Source: Ziziphus jujuba
Lineage: Eukaryota; Streptophyta; Magnoliopsida; Rosales; Rhamnaceae
Length of the DNA stretch: 64,000 bases
Direction: 5' to 3'
Assembly (NCBI RefSeq): GCF_031755915.1
Contig: NC_083384.1
Coordinates: 23,763,001 to 23,827,000 of the forward strand
Shown here: piece by piece, positions 23,191 to 34,396 of the stretch
How the letters are laid out: the number at the start of each line of letters is the position of its first letter
Numbering within the stretch: the stretch's first letter is position 1
Translations under genes and position numbers: made by a program
The notes under the pieces: generated by a model
What the model was told of the DNA's origin: nothing
The model's database searches: none
What the model saw: only the letters and a program-made list of their open reading frames with translations

Positions 23191-23370
23191 TTCTACGGTG
23201 CAGATGGTCCTCATATGGATCTCAATATTGACGACAATTCTTTAAAGAAACCTTCATCAATACTGCCAAACGGTTGTCAATACTCTTTCTGTGTGATAGT
23301 ATTGACGACGGTTTCTTCAAAAACCATTGTCAATACTCGTGGTCCTCATGCGGATCATCCGCACAATAGA
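23191..23370. mobile_element. MITE, copy 1, about 180 bases with 20-base inverted ends
   Basis: The left end is TTCTACGGTGCAGATGGTCC. The right end read on the minus strand is GTCTATTGTGCGGATGATCC, 15 of 20 positions matching. The interior contains GTATTGACGACGGTTT and its inverse (AACCATTGTCAATAC), so the whole element can fold. A second copy lies at 44555-44735. Subterminal GACGACGGTTT-type repeats are reminiscent of plant CACTA elements, but the ends do not start CACTA, so the superfamily is open. Confidence 0.75.
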
Positions 23371-24041
23371 CAAACTATAAATATATGTACATATATATAT
23401 ATATAATCATAATTACACAACTTCCCATAAAAATTCAAAACTAGAAAATTTTCAATTTAACTTGTCCAAAATATAACATGTCCATTGCTACTCAGCTATA
23501 GGATCATCTTAAGGTTCAGTATAGGTGCCTAAAATATATAAAAGTGCATTCTAAAAGTCTTAAAATTAATTGTTCTACTTTAGGGTTACAAAAATTAAAC
23601 ATGAGGAGGTCCAATTACATTGTACCTCATTGGACTTGGTATTCAAAATTGAATTTTTCAATCTATGGTTAATTATTTTGAAATTGAACCTTATTTTAAC
23701 TCCTAATAACCTTTAGGAACATATCATCAAATGAAATTTAGTCTTAGACTTTCCAATTTCAGTCAAATTTTATCCAGTATTTACATAAATTGACTCATAT
23801 TGGATAGCTTGTTTTCTAATGGGTAATAAGGTAGTATAGCATGTGGCAATATATGGTTAGAATCAAGGTCAATATCCAATTTCAAGTTTGGATTGCATAA
23901 TGACAATAGCATCTCCATTGGGTTGCAAGTTAGGGGAGTGATCCACGATTATTTTTTTTTTCCCTTTTTTTGTGTGTTTTCTTGGGAATTTTTGGATTTT
24001 TCTAGTAACTTAATGACTCGTCATATGAGGGCATACCCAAC

Positions 24042-24072
<31 letters not shown>

Positions 24073-24087
24073 CTTCCATGTGTCCTA
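23371..24087. mobile_element. Probable remnant of a chromovirus LTR
   Basis: Blocks such as CATTGGACTTGGTATTC, AATTGAATTTTTCAAT, AAATTGACTC and ATGGGTAATAAGG (about 23590-23835) parallel a run of blocks in the LTRs at 45600-45970 and 52200-52590. No boundary is clear. A T-rich tract and (TA)n close it at 23950-24072. Confidence 0.4.
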
Positions 24088-24470
24088 TGACATGACCCGC
24101 ACCATGAACCCCTTTAGGACTCCTAGAATGGCCTTGGATAGGGAAAGCCTCATCGGAATTCTTATTAAGAATCCAACAGTGGCTCCCCTAGAATATAAAC
24201 ATTCTCAAAAATTTCAACACATAATAAAACATACTTCTATAACCCCCATACAACACCCATAATTGTAAATCGAAAAGTTTTCAACACTTCTAAATTAATT
24301 GACCATCATGATAATAATATGGGTCTCAAACACTACGTGTTAAAAAATATAGCACCCCCTGTCCAAAGTAATAATAATACGGATCTCAAACACTAAGTAT
24401 TAAACAATATAACACCCCATGATCAAAGTACTACCAAAATAGTCTAAGAGTAGATATAGAATTAAATTTG
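24088..24470 (-). mobile_element. LTR-B fragment
   Basis: TGACATGACCC at 24088 followed by AACCCCTTTAGGACTCCTAG, CCTCATCGGAATTCTTATTA and GTGGCTCCCCTAG matches the first about 200 bases (plus reading) of the intact LTR-B. Similarity fades after about 24250-24470. It corresponds to the 3' end of the LTR in its own minus-strand sense. Confidence 0.6.
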
Positions 24471-25241
24471 ATACAAGTAATTATAACAAGGATTAATTTC
24501 AACTAAAATCTTTAATGTTTGGAGTAAATCAATTTTACTTTCAAACAATTCAAATTCAACCCTTACCATTATAAAACCTTTGTTAAACTAAATAGCCAAA
24601 GAATAGAATGGTCATTTTATAAATGAATACCATTTCACGTCTAATGGATGTCTCTTGACTCGCGTGTCTGAGCTTGAAGAGAAAGCTTTGACTTGGCTCT
24701 TCCTTTTTCGTTTGCAACATATTGGCACTAACTCTCTCTTTGTTTCTCTCTATTTTCTTCCAAATCATGCTAAATAGAGTAGGACTTAGGTCAGAAAACC
24801 CTTTAGGTGAAAAGATTGTTGACAAGAAATCACGGCCATAGTAAGGTTGTAAAACCAGATAAAAAATCATGGATTTTGGTTTCATTATAATATAATTGGA
24901 GTACAAATGGTGTATTTAGGATTGACGAGTAGTGGTGGGTTTTGCAGTTTGGCAAAGGTGAAAGAACAAGGTTAGTTTTATGGGTTTTGAGGCTTTTTTG
25001 TTAATCATTCAAATAGGATGAGTTGATTGTAGCTCAAAAATTTTGATTTACCTTAAAGATACCCAATTTTTTTTTTCCTTTTGAAAATTGATTTATTACT
25101 ATGATACATAAGGTTACAGAAAAAGATCTAAATAAAATCAATTTAAGCAAAACCCTTTCTTGATTTGAAATACCCAACTCCTTTCTTGATTCAAAATACC
25201 TAACTTGTTTTAAAAATTGATCCTTTATTGATTTAGTTTTC

Positions 25242-25272
<31 letters not shown>

Positions 25273-25965
25273 CATATTTTTACTTTGGTTCAGGATTTAG
25301 GAAAAAAGTGGAACAAGTGAGAAGCACTAGGCTAGAGCATTGAAGTTGAAGAAGGTTAGTTTTTTACATGGGTCTTCATCAGAGTAGTAAACAAGTGGTT
25401 AAAGTTTAGGTTGTTGTTGTTTCATGGGGTATTTGTTTGATACATTAGGTTATACTATCAGTGATACTTAGGTTACTTTGATATGCATGTAAGCTAGTAA
25501 TACATAGGTTATTTGTACTACATGTTTGCTAATATGATGTGTATAAACTTGCTTTAGATGTATGTTTGTGATACGTAGGTTACTTGATATGCAAGTTAGT
25601 AAAATTTATTGTCTTTTAAACTCATGTTATTAGGTTACTTGATATGCATGCATGTTAGTGAACTTGGTTATTTGAAATCATATTATGTTAGCTATGCTTA
25701 TTGGTTTATATGTACTTAAAAGTTGTTTAAAATTTTTATGTTATTATTAATGATGTTTAGTGTTTAACCTATTATATATACTTGGAGATACTTACTATAA
25801 TTAAAACCTAAATGTATGTTTTACATTGTTCTTAATTTAAACCTATTTGCATGTTTGTTATATATTCATGTTTACATAATATGTTAATGGAGATGTAAAA
25901 CGTGTTAATGTTAGGTTTTTTGTTTGTTGTATTTGTTTGTTTGTTGTTGTTTTTTTCAATAGAAC
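24471..25965. other. Unassigned sequence upstream of the MULE relic
   Basis: No gene can be supported. The minus ORF at 24583-24906 (107 codons) has no recognisable features. (TA)n lies at about 25242-25268. Repeated phrases ATACATAGGTTA, TTACTTGATATGCA and GATATGCATG at 25440-25660 show a degenerate short tandem repeat. This region may include the 5' flank or terminal region of the MULE. Confidence 0.45.
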
Positions 25966-26634
25966 AATGATGTTTGAGCCTGAGCATTACATTAGTTGGA
26001 ATGAGATGAGTACAGCCTAGTCATACTATAATCAGATACCAAAATTATGGTTTTGGGTCTCTCATGTAAGAAAGGTGAAATAATGGATCTCCATCATAGA
26101 TTGCACCGGAAAAGCAGGGAGAGGGTTAAGTTTGAGATAGATAGTCAATTATTAGACATCTTTAAGTAGTTTAGAGATGGAGGTTTACAGTTGTTTTGAT
26201 AACATACTTGTATCACAGTTTGCACCAGCCTCTAAACCAAACTCTCAACTCCCCAGCCAATAACCATCTCTTGAATCTAACTTTCAACTTATCCCTATCC
26301 AATCATTTAACTCAAAACCATAGTCTTCTCCTATCCATGAATCGAACCATGAACATAACCAAATACCACACTTTGAGCCATATATTCCCAATGAACTGAG
26401 AAATGATAATGCAGATAATGATGGTGGAAATCTCCATGAAAGTTTTAAACGGACTGATGATGAAGATGGTTTGAGTTATAATGTGATTGAGGACAATGGT
26501 GGTGAAGTCGGTGCAAGTGATCTAGATTCATCTAACTATGAGTTAGATGGTAAGGGTATGTGCTAATAGATTCTAATTTTGAGGAAGAGACCCTTTTAGA
26601 AAAGATATTTAGAGGTATGAGCGTAAAGACATAT

Positions 26635-29600
26635 TGATGAGAATCCGTCCATGCCCGCACAACCGACAACCTGCTGGGGTGCTGACCAGATACGAATGAA
26701 GATTGAGCCAATCACTAGGGCTCAAGCTAAAAGATTTAAGGACGACCTGACTGCTTTTATCTAGGGAGTAATTAATTCTCTAAGGAGCTTGTCAATACCT
26801 GAAGATACAAGATCCGTTTTAAGCATACAAATGGTGAAGGTCGATACAGACCCAGGTAGCTGTTTTCGTGCAAATATGGACTCAGGGCAGCATGAAATGG
26901 TTCTAAAACTTCATGGATTCAATGAATATCATTAAGAGGATATGAAATCCACCCAAGGAAGAATCAAAAGCATCTAAAATGGGCTTGTATGGACAGCAAG
27001 TCAATTTGGTCGACAATGTGTTGTTTAGCCACTAGCTTTGACTATTCTTCTTGTTCAAGCAAGTTTGACCAATTCCAATCAAGGGGCAATGTGTGGGAAT
27101 CATTACTAATCATATTTGGCATCCTAAATGGCATATGGAAGCTAATTTGGAGCCTAAACAAGCAGGAAATTGTTCAAAGTTATCTTACTTAGAAAGATAG
27201 TCAATTTGTTTCCTAATTTGATTTTAACTTTTTGTTTTAGGAAGTTAGTCTTTTATTTGGTTTCTATTTATCTATTTGCTGGAAAAATCAACTTAGAAAA
27301 GTTATTATTTTAATATTTTCATTGTAAATTAATTAATTCCTATTTTAAAATCAAGGAATTAATTAATCCAAATTAGATTAGCAAAAGGAGGTGATTTTTG
27401 GCCATCATTAGGTTTCCTATTCTATATGGCCGGTTTTACCTAGTTAATTAGGGTTTTATTTTATAACTTTTTTAGCCTATTTAAGGGCTTGTTTTATCAA
27501 TAATATTCAGTACATTATTCATACAGAAAATTATTTGTGAGATTGAATTCTTTTTGTTCTCTTTGCACACCTAAAATACCATTAGTGAATGAGTGCTTTA
27601 GTTTAACTTATCAATAGGATATCTGTCAGGACCCATTCAGAATTCCTTCCCCGGAACCCTAGACAGCCCTGATCCCAGGGAAACCCTACCGGACCTTCCA
27701 ACGGAAAATCCGACAGAGCCTCCCCTAAGGGATTTACTTACCACAAATTACCTGCACGGAAAACACACTTCTATACACATCCCCTTATTCCTCCCACAAA
27801 CTACAAACTGTTCCACAAATTCCAGCACTTCTCAAAAGCAACAGCAGTCCCGTGCATAAATAAAACAGAAGTATCCCAATAGTATACAGAGCTTTAAGAA
27901 GTGCTAAACAACAGAAATACAACAAGGCTGAAAAGAAATAATACACTGAAATGAAAGAGTACAGAAGTACTTCTCGAAACACAACAGCAGCGGAAAACTT
28001 GGTTCGCTCCGGAAAAACGTCTACCACCACTTGCACCTAAGGGAACGGAATTTAAGAGTGTGAGATGCTAATCATCTCCGTGAGTAACCCGAACTACTGA
28101 ACACCTTTTGTGATAATAAAAATAATAGTAATAGCAATTAAGGAATAGAACAAATACCAACAATTAATAAATAAATAATAATAATAACGGTTGGAAAATA
28201 ATAATTTCCCTCAAAACTTTCACCAATCGCTCCGTTTGAAATGTTCCCTTTTTAAAACCTTTTCACAAAACCCAGTGTGCATACCTCCCGAAAACCAAGG
28301 GATTAAATAATTTAACAAACAACAATTAAATAAATAAATACCCCAAATATAATTAAAATGTAGTAAATCATAATAAATAATTTTGAACACCTTTGGTGTT
28401 TAAACCATTATTTGCAATTTACACCGACAATTACACCTGACGCACCACACCATATACCGGTGATGCCCTCCGATACCCAGCGTCCCGAGCACCGACTGGC
28501 GGGAGGTTAAAGAGAGAAACCTGCAACGGTCACTTCGGCGTCCCGACAGTACCGACTACTAAAAACCATCACCCGGCCAAGGAGGGGGGCGGCTGTGGCC
28601 AATAACAACTTGCCTGCCCACGGTCCAATGGCAACTCACGGGTGAAGTAAAAACCGTGCGCTAAACCAGATAATAACCGCGCACTACCACGTGTCCATAC
28701 ACCATACACCAGAACACCAATACTGTATGAGTGCGTCTAAAAATAAACAATAACAACCAACCGTACCGTTTTTCCAAAAACCACCGTGGGAAGTATACCA
28801 TATTTTCACAAAACACCATCCCACATATTTTTATTTAAGCAACCCGGTACGAAACAACGATAATCAACAAACCACAATTTTCCTCGAAATAAGAGATGCA
28901 ACCATAAAAATACCGCGGGCATAATTTATAAAATTTAACCAAATATTTTCATAAAATATTTAACCCAATTATGCCCGAGAAATCACATTTAAAACCATGT
29001 AAAATTAATACCGAAACATACCTTGCTCATGCATAACAAATAAATTAAATTAAACCGCATTAAAACCATAATTAAACCACACCACATGAGCATAATTAAA
29101 TACTAAATTAAATACCAATTAAATTTAATTAATTGCCCAAAATAATTTTTGAAGGTGGGTTACTCACCTGAAGCACGCAAATCAACTAAGATCCTCCTCG
29201 GGATCAACTCCGCTACTCGCGCGTGCACCGAATCGAAGCTCGCGTGATGAGGATCATGGATTCGGTCTTACTTTCCGGCGATCGGACCCGACGGGGTCGG
29301 AATCTCGCCGGAAAGCCTTTCGAGTTCGGCTCCACAATTCTCTCAAACCGTCGCGAATTGGTGGAAACGGAAGCCGAATTCGGGTTCAGGAGGTCGAACA
29401 CTGCGGACTGGAGCTGGCCGGAATTTCGGGTACTCGCCGGAATAGTACTTTCCGGCGAGCCGCCGCGGTCACCGGCAACCGTCGCCGGCGGCGGCGCGTG
29501 CGGTGGCCATTGGTCATGAAATTTTGTAGACTTGTAGATCGTGAGGAGAGCAACCCAACGGGACCGGCGGTGAGCAAAACGGAGGTCGGACGGCGGAGAA

Positions 29601-30608
29601 ATCACCGTTTGAAGATTTTCGGCCCCTCGCCGGAAAACGCTCCGATCCCGGCGCGTCGGTGGTCCGATGGCCGTGATTTTTGGTGGGTCGGCCAGACTTG
29701 AGGAGAGGATGAAGGCTAGCTGGCGCGTGTGGCCGGAAAAGGGTCGATTCGCGGTGGCCGGCGGTGGAGGGGTAAAACTCGCCGTCGAACTTCGGAGCTC
29801 TGATCCGGGCGCGTTCGGCGGCCGTTCGCCGTGAAACTTGGAGGTTTTGCCGGAAATGAGGAGGGCAAGCTTGCTGGCCGGTGCGTGCACAGTAACTCGG
29901 CCGAAACAGTGGAAAAACTCCGGTGGCCGGCGGTCTCTCTCTCTTTCTTTCTCTCTCTTCCCCGAGAGTTTTAACAAATAAAAACCCATGTGTGACACTG
30001 TTCATGCCACGTGGACCAATCAGAAGCTGACACGTGTCATTTCACTGTTCACCGACCCAAAAATATTAAAATAATACGGTATCCGGTAAACTTCAAACGT
30101 CCATAACTTTTCAACCGGATGTCCGTTTCGAGCGTGCCGCTAGTCCTTGAACTCGTATCGACGAGCACTTCACAACCATGTACGGGTCAAAGCTCAATTC
30201 CCCATAAACAAAAAGTCAACCTCGGCACTCCTTGGACAGTTTGGACCGCAACTTGTTTCGTCCATAACTTTCAAACCGTAGCTCCGTTTTCGACGTGCTA
30301 CCAGTCTACGAACTCGTGGCATCGTGCACTTCACCACGGTACCCTGGTCAACTCTAAATTCCCACCGAGTCAAAAAGTCAACTTTTGACCCCTTCGGTCA
30401 ACGGTCAACCTCCGTCAACGTGCACGGATTCCGGTGCGATTTGGGACGGGGTGTTACAATATCCATCACCTATTGTGGGGTCTCTATTATACCAAAGTTT
30501 TTAATCACAGGTTGGTTAGGGGTTGAGATGACAATTAGAACTTGAACATAATTAGATCCAGGTGAATATGATACGAGTTGAGGCACAGGTCACCCTAGGT
30601 TCGTATCA
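26635..30608 (+). mobile_element. Solo LTR-A, copy 1 (interrupted by a nested LTR-B)
   Basis: It starts TGATGAGAATCC and ends GGTTCGTATCA, flanked by CATAT (26630-26634) and CATGT (30609-30613), a 5-bp target duplication with one change. Without the nested LTR-B and its duplicated target it is about 1134 bases, equal to the other LTR-A copies at 38968-40095 (plus) and 37247-38382 (minus). No internal sequence remains, so it is a solo LTR formed by LTR-LTR recombination. It sits in the MULE relic between the acidic linker and the MuDR domain. A reading frame with ITRAQAKRFKDDL lies at about 26710-26755. Confidence 0.9.
27624..30458 (-). mobile_element. Solo LTR-B, intact 2835-base copy with perfect target duplication
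   Basis: On the plus strand it starts TGTCAGGACCC and ends GGGGTGTTACA. It is flanked on both sides by ATATC (27619-27623 and 30459-30463). In its own sense (minus) it starts TGTAACACCCCG, the usual start of Tekay/Del-like chromovirus LTRs, and ends GGTCCTGACA. It interrupts LTR-A between CAATAGG and CATCACC. The part at about 29200-29990 is GC- and CpG-rich, unlike anything else in the window, and carries long overlapping ORFs on both strands (up to 261 codons on minus). I regard these as composition artefacts. Perfect duplication and retained CpG suggest a recent insertion. No primer site or internal region is present. Confidence 0.93.
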
Positions 30609-32290
30609 CATGTAAACTTTTAGATAATGGGGAAATCCAATTGCAACTATATCAAGTGTTTGAGAATATAAAGGAGTTTAGGAAAGTATTGAATGCTTAT
30701 ATTGTGAAGAGGGTTTTAAGATTGATTAAAATTAAGAATGAAGACATAAAGATTATTGCATGCCGTGGAGAAAGTGAGAAATGTCCTTGAAGGATTCATG
30801 CATTTCCAATTCATGATGGGATTATTTTTAAAATCAAAACTTATTATGAGGAGCATAACTATGAAATGATAATGAAGAATCCAATAGCTACGAATACCTA
30901 GATTGCAAATAAGTTAAAAGATCAGTTTAGATAAAATCCAAAGGCAAAGTTAACAAAAATGAAAGTGGTAGTGATGAAAGAGCTTAGTATTGAATGACAC
31001 AAATATAAATTATAAAGGACTAAGAGGTTTGCACTTGTTGTTTAGCTAGGTGATAACCCTGCAAGCTGATTACCTCAAGCTGAATAGGTATGCTAATGTT
31101 TTTAAGGAAACAAATTATGGAACAATTGTATTAATAAATTCCATTAGGCATGTTCTATCTAAAAACCCTTCATTTCATAAGGTTTTTTTTTTATTTTTTT
31201 TATTTTTTTATATTGTTCCAACTCAAAGATCAGTTCCTTGAATGGATGTAAACCATTTTTTGGTCTTGATGGGTGCCATTTGGAGGAGTGTTTCTTACTG
31301 ATGTTTGTCTCGATGCAAACAACAGCCGATTTCCAATTGTTGTTGGCATCTGTGAGGTTGAGAACCTCAATAGTTGGTATTGGTTCATAAAATTACTACA
31401 TTAGCAAATTGGTAAGGTAGAGAGAAGTTTTATTACCTTTATGACTGACAAGAAAAAAGGAGTTTTAAATTCCATAACATTGTTTTTTCCAAGAGACAAA
31501 AATAGGTTTTGTGTTAAGCACATATTAGTTAATTTTAGGATTAAGTTTCTTGCATTGCAAATTAGGAAGTTATTTGCTTTGCATCTAAAACAACAAACAA
31601 GCAAGAGTTCAAGTATAGAATAGAGGCAATCAAGACAATTTCAATTGTAGCTTATCACTAGTTACTACAAATTCTAGTTCCTCACTGATTAAGATATGCT
31701 TTTTATGTTAGTTTTAAGATTGATCATATAACTAAAAATATGATTGAGTCATTTAATTATAAGTTGGATCTATAGAGAAGCAAATCAATCTTGTATTTAC
31801 TTGAGCACATAAGAAGGATTATGGTGATGAGGTTTCATAAAAGGCACGACATCCTTAATTGGACAAGTGACATTCCTCCTTTAGTGTAAGATAAACTACA
31901 TTTTTGTAAAAGGAAAGCTAGAAATTTCAAAAGTTAATGAAGAGTTGAGGTGATAAAGGAGAGTAGAGTAATTATTGTCCTTTTGGACTAGTTTACATAT
32001 GATGTGCAACTTGGCATATCAATGGCAATCCTTGTAAGCATATGCAATGGCATGTATTACCAATAAGAAAGCTGACTTTACTGCATATATGGATAGGAGC
32101 TTAACTACAATAGCTTACTTAGCCATCCATAATAGCATGATCCATCCTATATCTGATGAATTTCAATGACTAAAAGTGCAAGTGGATGAGTTATTACCCT
32201 CACAAAGAACAAGCTACCCGAAAGGCCAAAAGTGGTTAGAAAGAGGGAGCCTAATGAACCAATAAAGGAGCAGAGGTTGTTTACACTTAG

Positions 32291-33325
32291 TTACACGGCT
32301 TGCAATCTATTCTCTCCAAACGATTATTACTTTACTTGTTTTTAGAGTACTGGTAGGAATTCTTATGTTCTCCTTTTCTTCGATAATTGGCTTGGTTTTC
32401 ATTTAATGAATTTACTGCAGTTTTATGGCTAAGATTGTGAATTCCATGTTCTTGTCTTTGACTTTCTTGATGTTTATGGTAAGTAGAATCTATCTTTGCA
32501 TTTTAAGATTACCTTCCTGTAGCTTTCATATTGGATTGAGTCTATGGATATTAATCTTCATTATTTTGATACTTTGGTTTTTAAGCTTTTCGCTTATGGT
32601 CAGCTTCGTTATAAAGATATGTGATGTAGGCCAAGGCCCAATTTATTTAGCTTATTTTCTTTTTACTTTAAATAATGGCCTAGCATATTTACTAGGCCAA
32701 TAGAGTTTTGCTTTATGATTGTTTCTCAAGTGTTTTCCAAGTTTGAAAAATGATGTTGTTACCATTGATTATGTCAGTAACAATGGCCATGAAAAAAGTG
32801 TGTTAAAAGGATGATCTCATGTCATTTTAGGATAGCCTTGAAAATTTCAAAAACTTGTAAGAAGTCTTCTCCTTTTTGTTGAATGAAATTTCAAACATAA
32901 GGCTTGAATATCTCATGCTTTATTGAGTTTTTACACCATTTGGTATAATGGTGGTGAGGTGTCCCAACTAGTGCACAATGATTATTGTGCAATGGCTCAC
33001 CTGGAAACTTGGTTTCAATTAGCTTGAGTAATGATTCATGGTTCTTTATCGGGAGTTGCAAACCATGTTTGAGTCTATTTGTATTAAGCTAATTTCGTTA
33101 CCAGTTTTTACTCAAACAGAATCATGTTGAAGACCCTTCTCCACTATGTCTGATTGAGTAACCACCCCATGTTGAACCACGTCCAAATTTTCATCACCCA
33201 CCTATTGTAAGACCTTAATTTTTTAAAAATCTTAAACCTAATCATCCAGATCTATTTCGAGTAAACCCTGATCAGTATCACCCCTAGCCATCTACTATAA
33301 TTTGAGGAATGTAAACATCGCCTAT
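32291..33325. other. Unassigned sequence between the MULE and the chromovirus region
   Basis: I see no supportable gene. The ORF at 32425-32703 is a hydrophobic 92-codon frame without family features. A phrase TTGTAAGACCTTAA at about 33207 resembles an LTR start, but no LTR can be traced from it. Confidence 0.5.
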
Positions 33326-33525
33326 TAGGACCCGTCCAAGATCTCTTACTGGAACCCTAGATAAGCCCTAATCCTAAGTAAACCCTACCGAATATTCCAA
33401 TGGAAAATCTGGCAGAATCTCCCCTAAGGATTTGACTTGCCTTAAAATTTCCTACATAGAAAATGTACTTCTAACAATATTTTCTTATTCCTCCCACCTT
33501 ACTACAATTTATTACCACAAATTTT
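33326..33525 (-). mobile_element. LTR-B fragment fused to a reverse transcriptase relic
   Basis: TATTAGGACCCGTCC, then AACCCTAGATAAGCCCTAAT, AAACCCTACCG, CCAATGGAAAATC and TTATTCCTCCCAC follow in the order of the first about 205 bases of the intact LTR-B. At about 33510-33525 the sequence changes within CCACAAATTT into the minus-strand RT of the LTR-A element. Because LTR-B's plus-strand left end is the LTR's 3' end, this could be what remains of the 3' LTR of the chromovirus whose gag-pol lies at 38383-41739. Confidence 0.75.
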
Positions 33526-34140
33526 CTAATGGATGGACGTATGACATAGTTCATTAATCTCATGAAAGTGCTAAGTGCATTAGTTAAACCAAAAGACATT
33601 ACTAACCATTCATCTAAACCATACTTTGTCTTAAATGTGGTTTTTTTCATTCTAATTTGATGATACTCACTCCTAAGGTCAATCTTTGAAAACATGCATG
33701 CACCATGTAATTTATATATACTTAATGGTTATGTTATTAATAGCCCTACAATTTACACACATACGCCATAAACCATCTGTCTTAGGTACTAACAACACGG
33801 GTACAGCACATGGACTCATGTTTTCTCTAATGTAACCCTTTTTTAACGATTCACTTACTTGGGTTTGTAGTTCCTTTGTCACCTTGGGATTACTTCTATA
33901 TGCAGACCTATTAGGAATTACTGTTTCAAGAATATAATCTATTTGATGTTCAATCCCTCGAATAGGTAGTAAATCACTAGGAATCTCTTGCAGAAAGACA
34001 TTTTCAAATTCCTGCAAAAAAGAAGATATAGATCTTGGCAATACAAGTTCTTCAGGGTTAGCTAGATGATTTAAATGAGCATCTTTATATATCATGACCA
34101 GCATAGGTTTATTACTTAAAAATGCTTTTGTTAATCTCAC
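33471..34140 (-). pseudogene. Reverse transcriptase relic of the LTR-A element (truncated)
   Basis: Minus-strand frames 34140-33712 and 33695-33530 give FENVFLQEIPSDLLPIRGIE, then NMSPCAVPVLLVPKTDGLWR followed by [16 protein letters not shown]. After a gap come [15 protein letters not shown] and [20 protein letters not shown], ending at SIRKFVV. This is the Ty3/gypsy RT up to just before the catalytic YxDD motif, which is lost at the deletion junction near 33525. The expected block around RHPIPRLDDML is deleted, as is a shorter one after HQIRMK. It cannot be active. Confidence 0.88.
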
Positions 34141-34396
34141 CTTGGTTAAGATAAAAAAATTTTCTTTTTCTTCTCTTTCTTTTCTTTCTCACTTTCAGGT
34201 TCCTCCTTCTCTTTATCACTCTTAGTTTTCTCTTTCTTTTTCTTCTCACTCTCTATTTTAGAAAACTTACCTAGATGATGATGCTCGATCTTGCTCTCTT
34301 AGATACTAGTTGAAACCGTGGGTGGCATGCTAGACTTTTCCTTTGCCATTCAGCTTTCCTCCTTTGTTGCATTTGAATTTGATCTCGAAATATCTC
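34141..34396 (-). pseudogene. Protease-RT linker of the LTR-A element
   Basis: On the minus strand this gives a lysine/arginine-rich, stop-containing stretch between the protease and the RT, from a plus-strand CTTTTC-rich sequence. The region is expected in the polyprotein but unreadable now. Confidence 0.5.

Larger units (their letters stand above)
25966..32290 (+). pseudogene. MuDR/MULE-type transposase pseudogene, split by nested LTRs
   Basis: The first part, 25966-26634, starts at MMFEPEHYISWNEM and ends in an acidic Asp/Asn/Gly-rich linker (about 26400-26570). The second, 30609-32290, resumes with VFENIKEFRKVLNAYIVKRV, ACRGESEKCP and YYEEHNYEM: the plant MuDR N-terminal domain. Next come WRSVFLTDVCLDANNSRFPI and ICEVENLNSWYWF (about 31275-31395), the MULE DDE core, then MTDKKKGVLNSI and the RFCVKHILVNF block (31441-31560). 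A SWIM-like zinc finger remnant (CNLAYQWQSL...AYAMACI, about 32005-32060) and a terminal PKGQKW segment (near 32215) follow. Frameshifts, stops and the 4-kb insertion make it dead. Terminal inverted repeats and the 9-bp target duplication were not found. Confidence 0.85.

Noticed and set aside
29213..30005. 261- and 163-codon minus ORFs as genes
   Set aside because: They lie fully within an LTR with defined ends, overlap each other in two frames, and are Pro/Arg/Ser-rich without domains. Kept only as a low-interest observation.
32425..32703. 92-codon hydrophobic ORF
   Set aside because: No family features, AT-rich low-complexity membrane-like composition, no splice or promoter evidence.
33207..33325. 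LTR start at TTGTAAGACCTTAA
   Set aside because: Only the first ten or so bases resemble an LTR; no continuing similarity or partner end.
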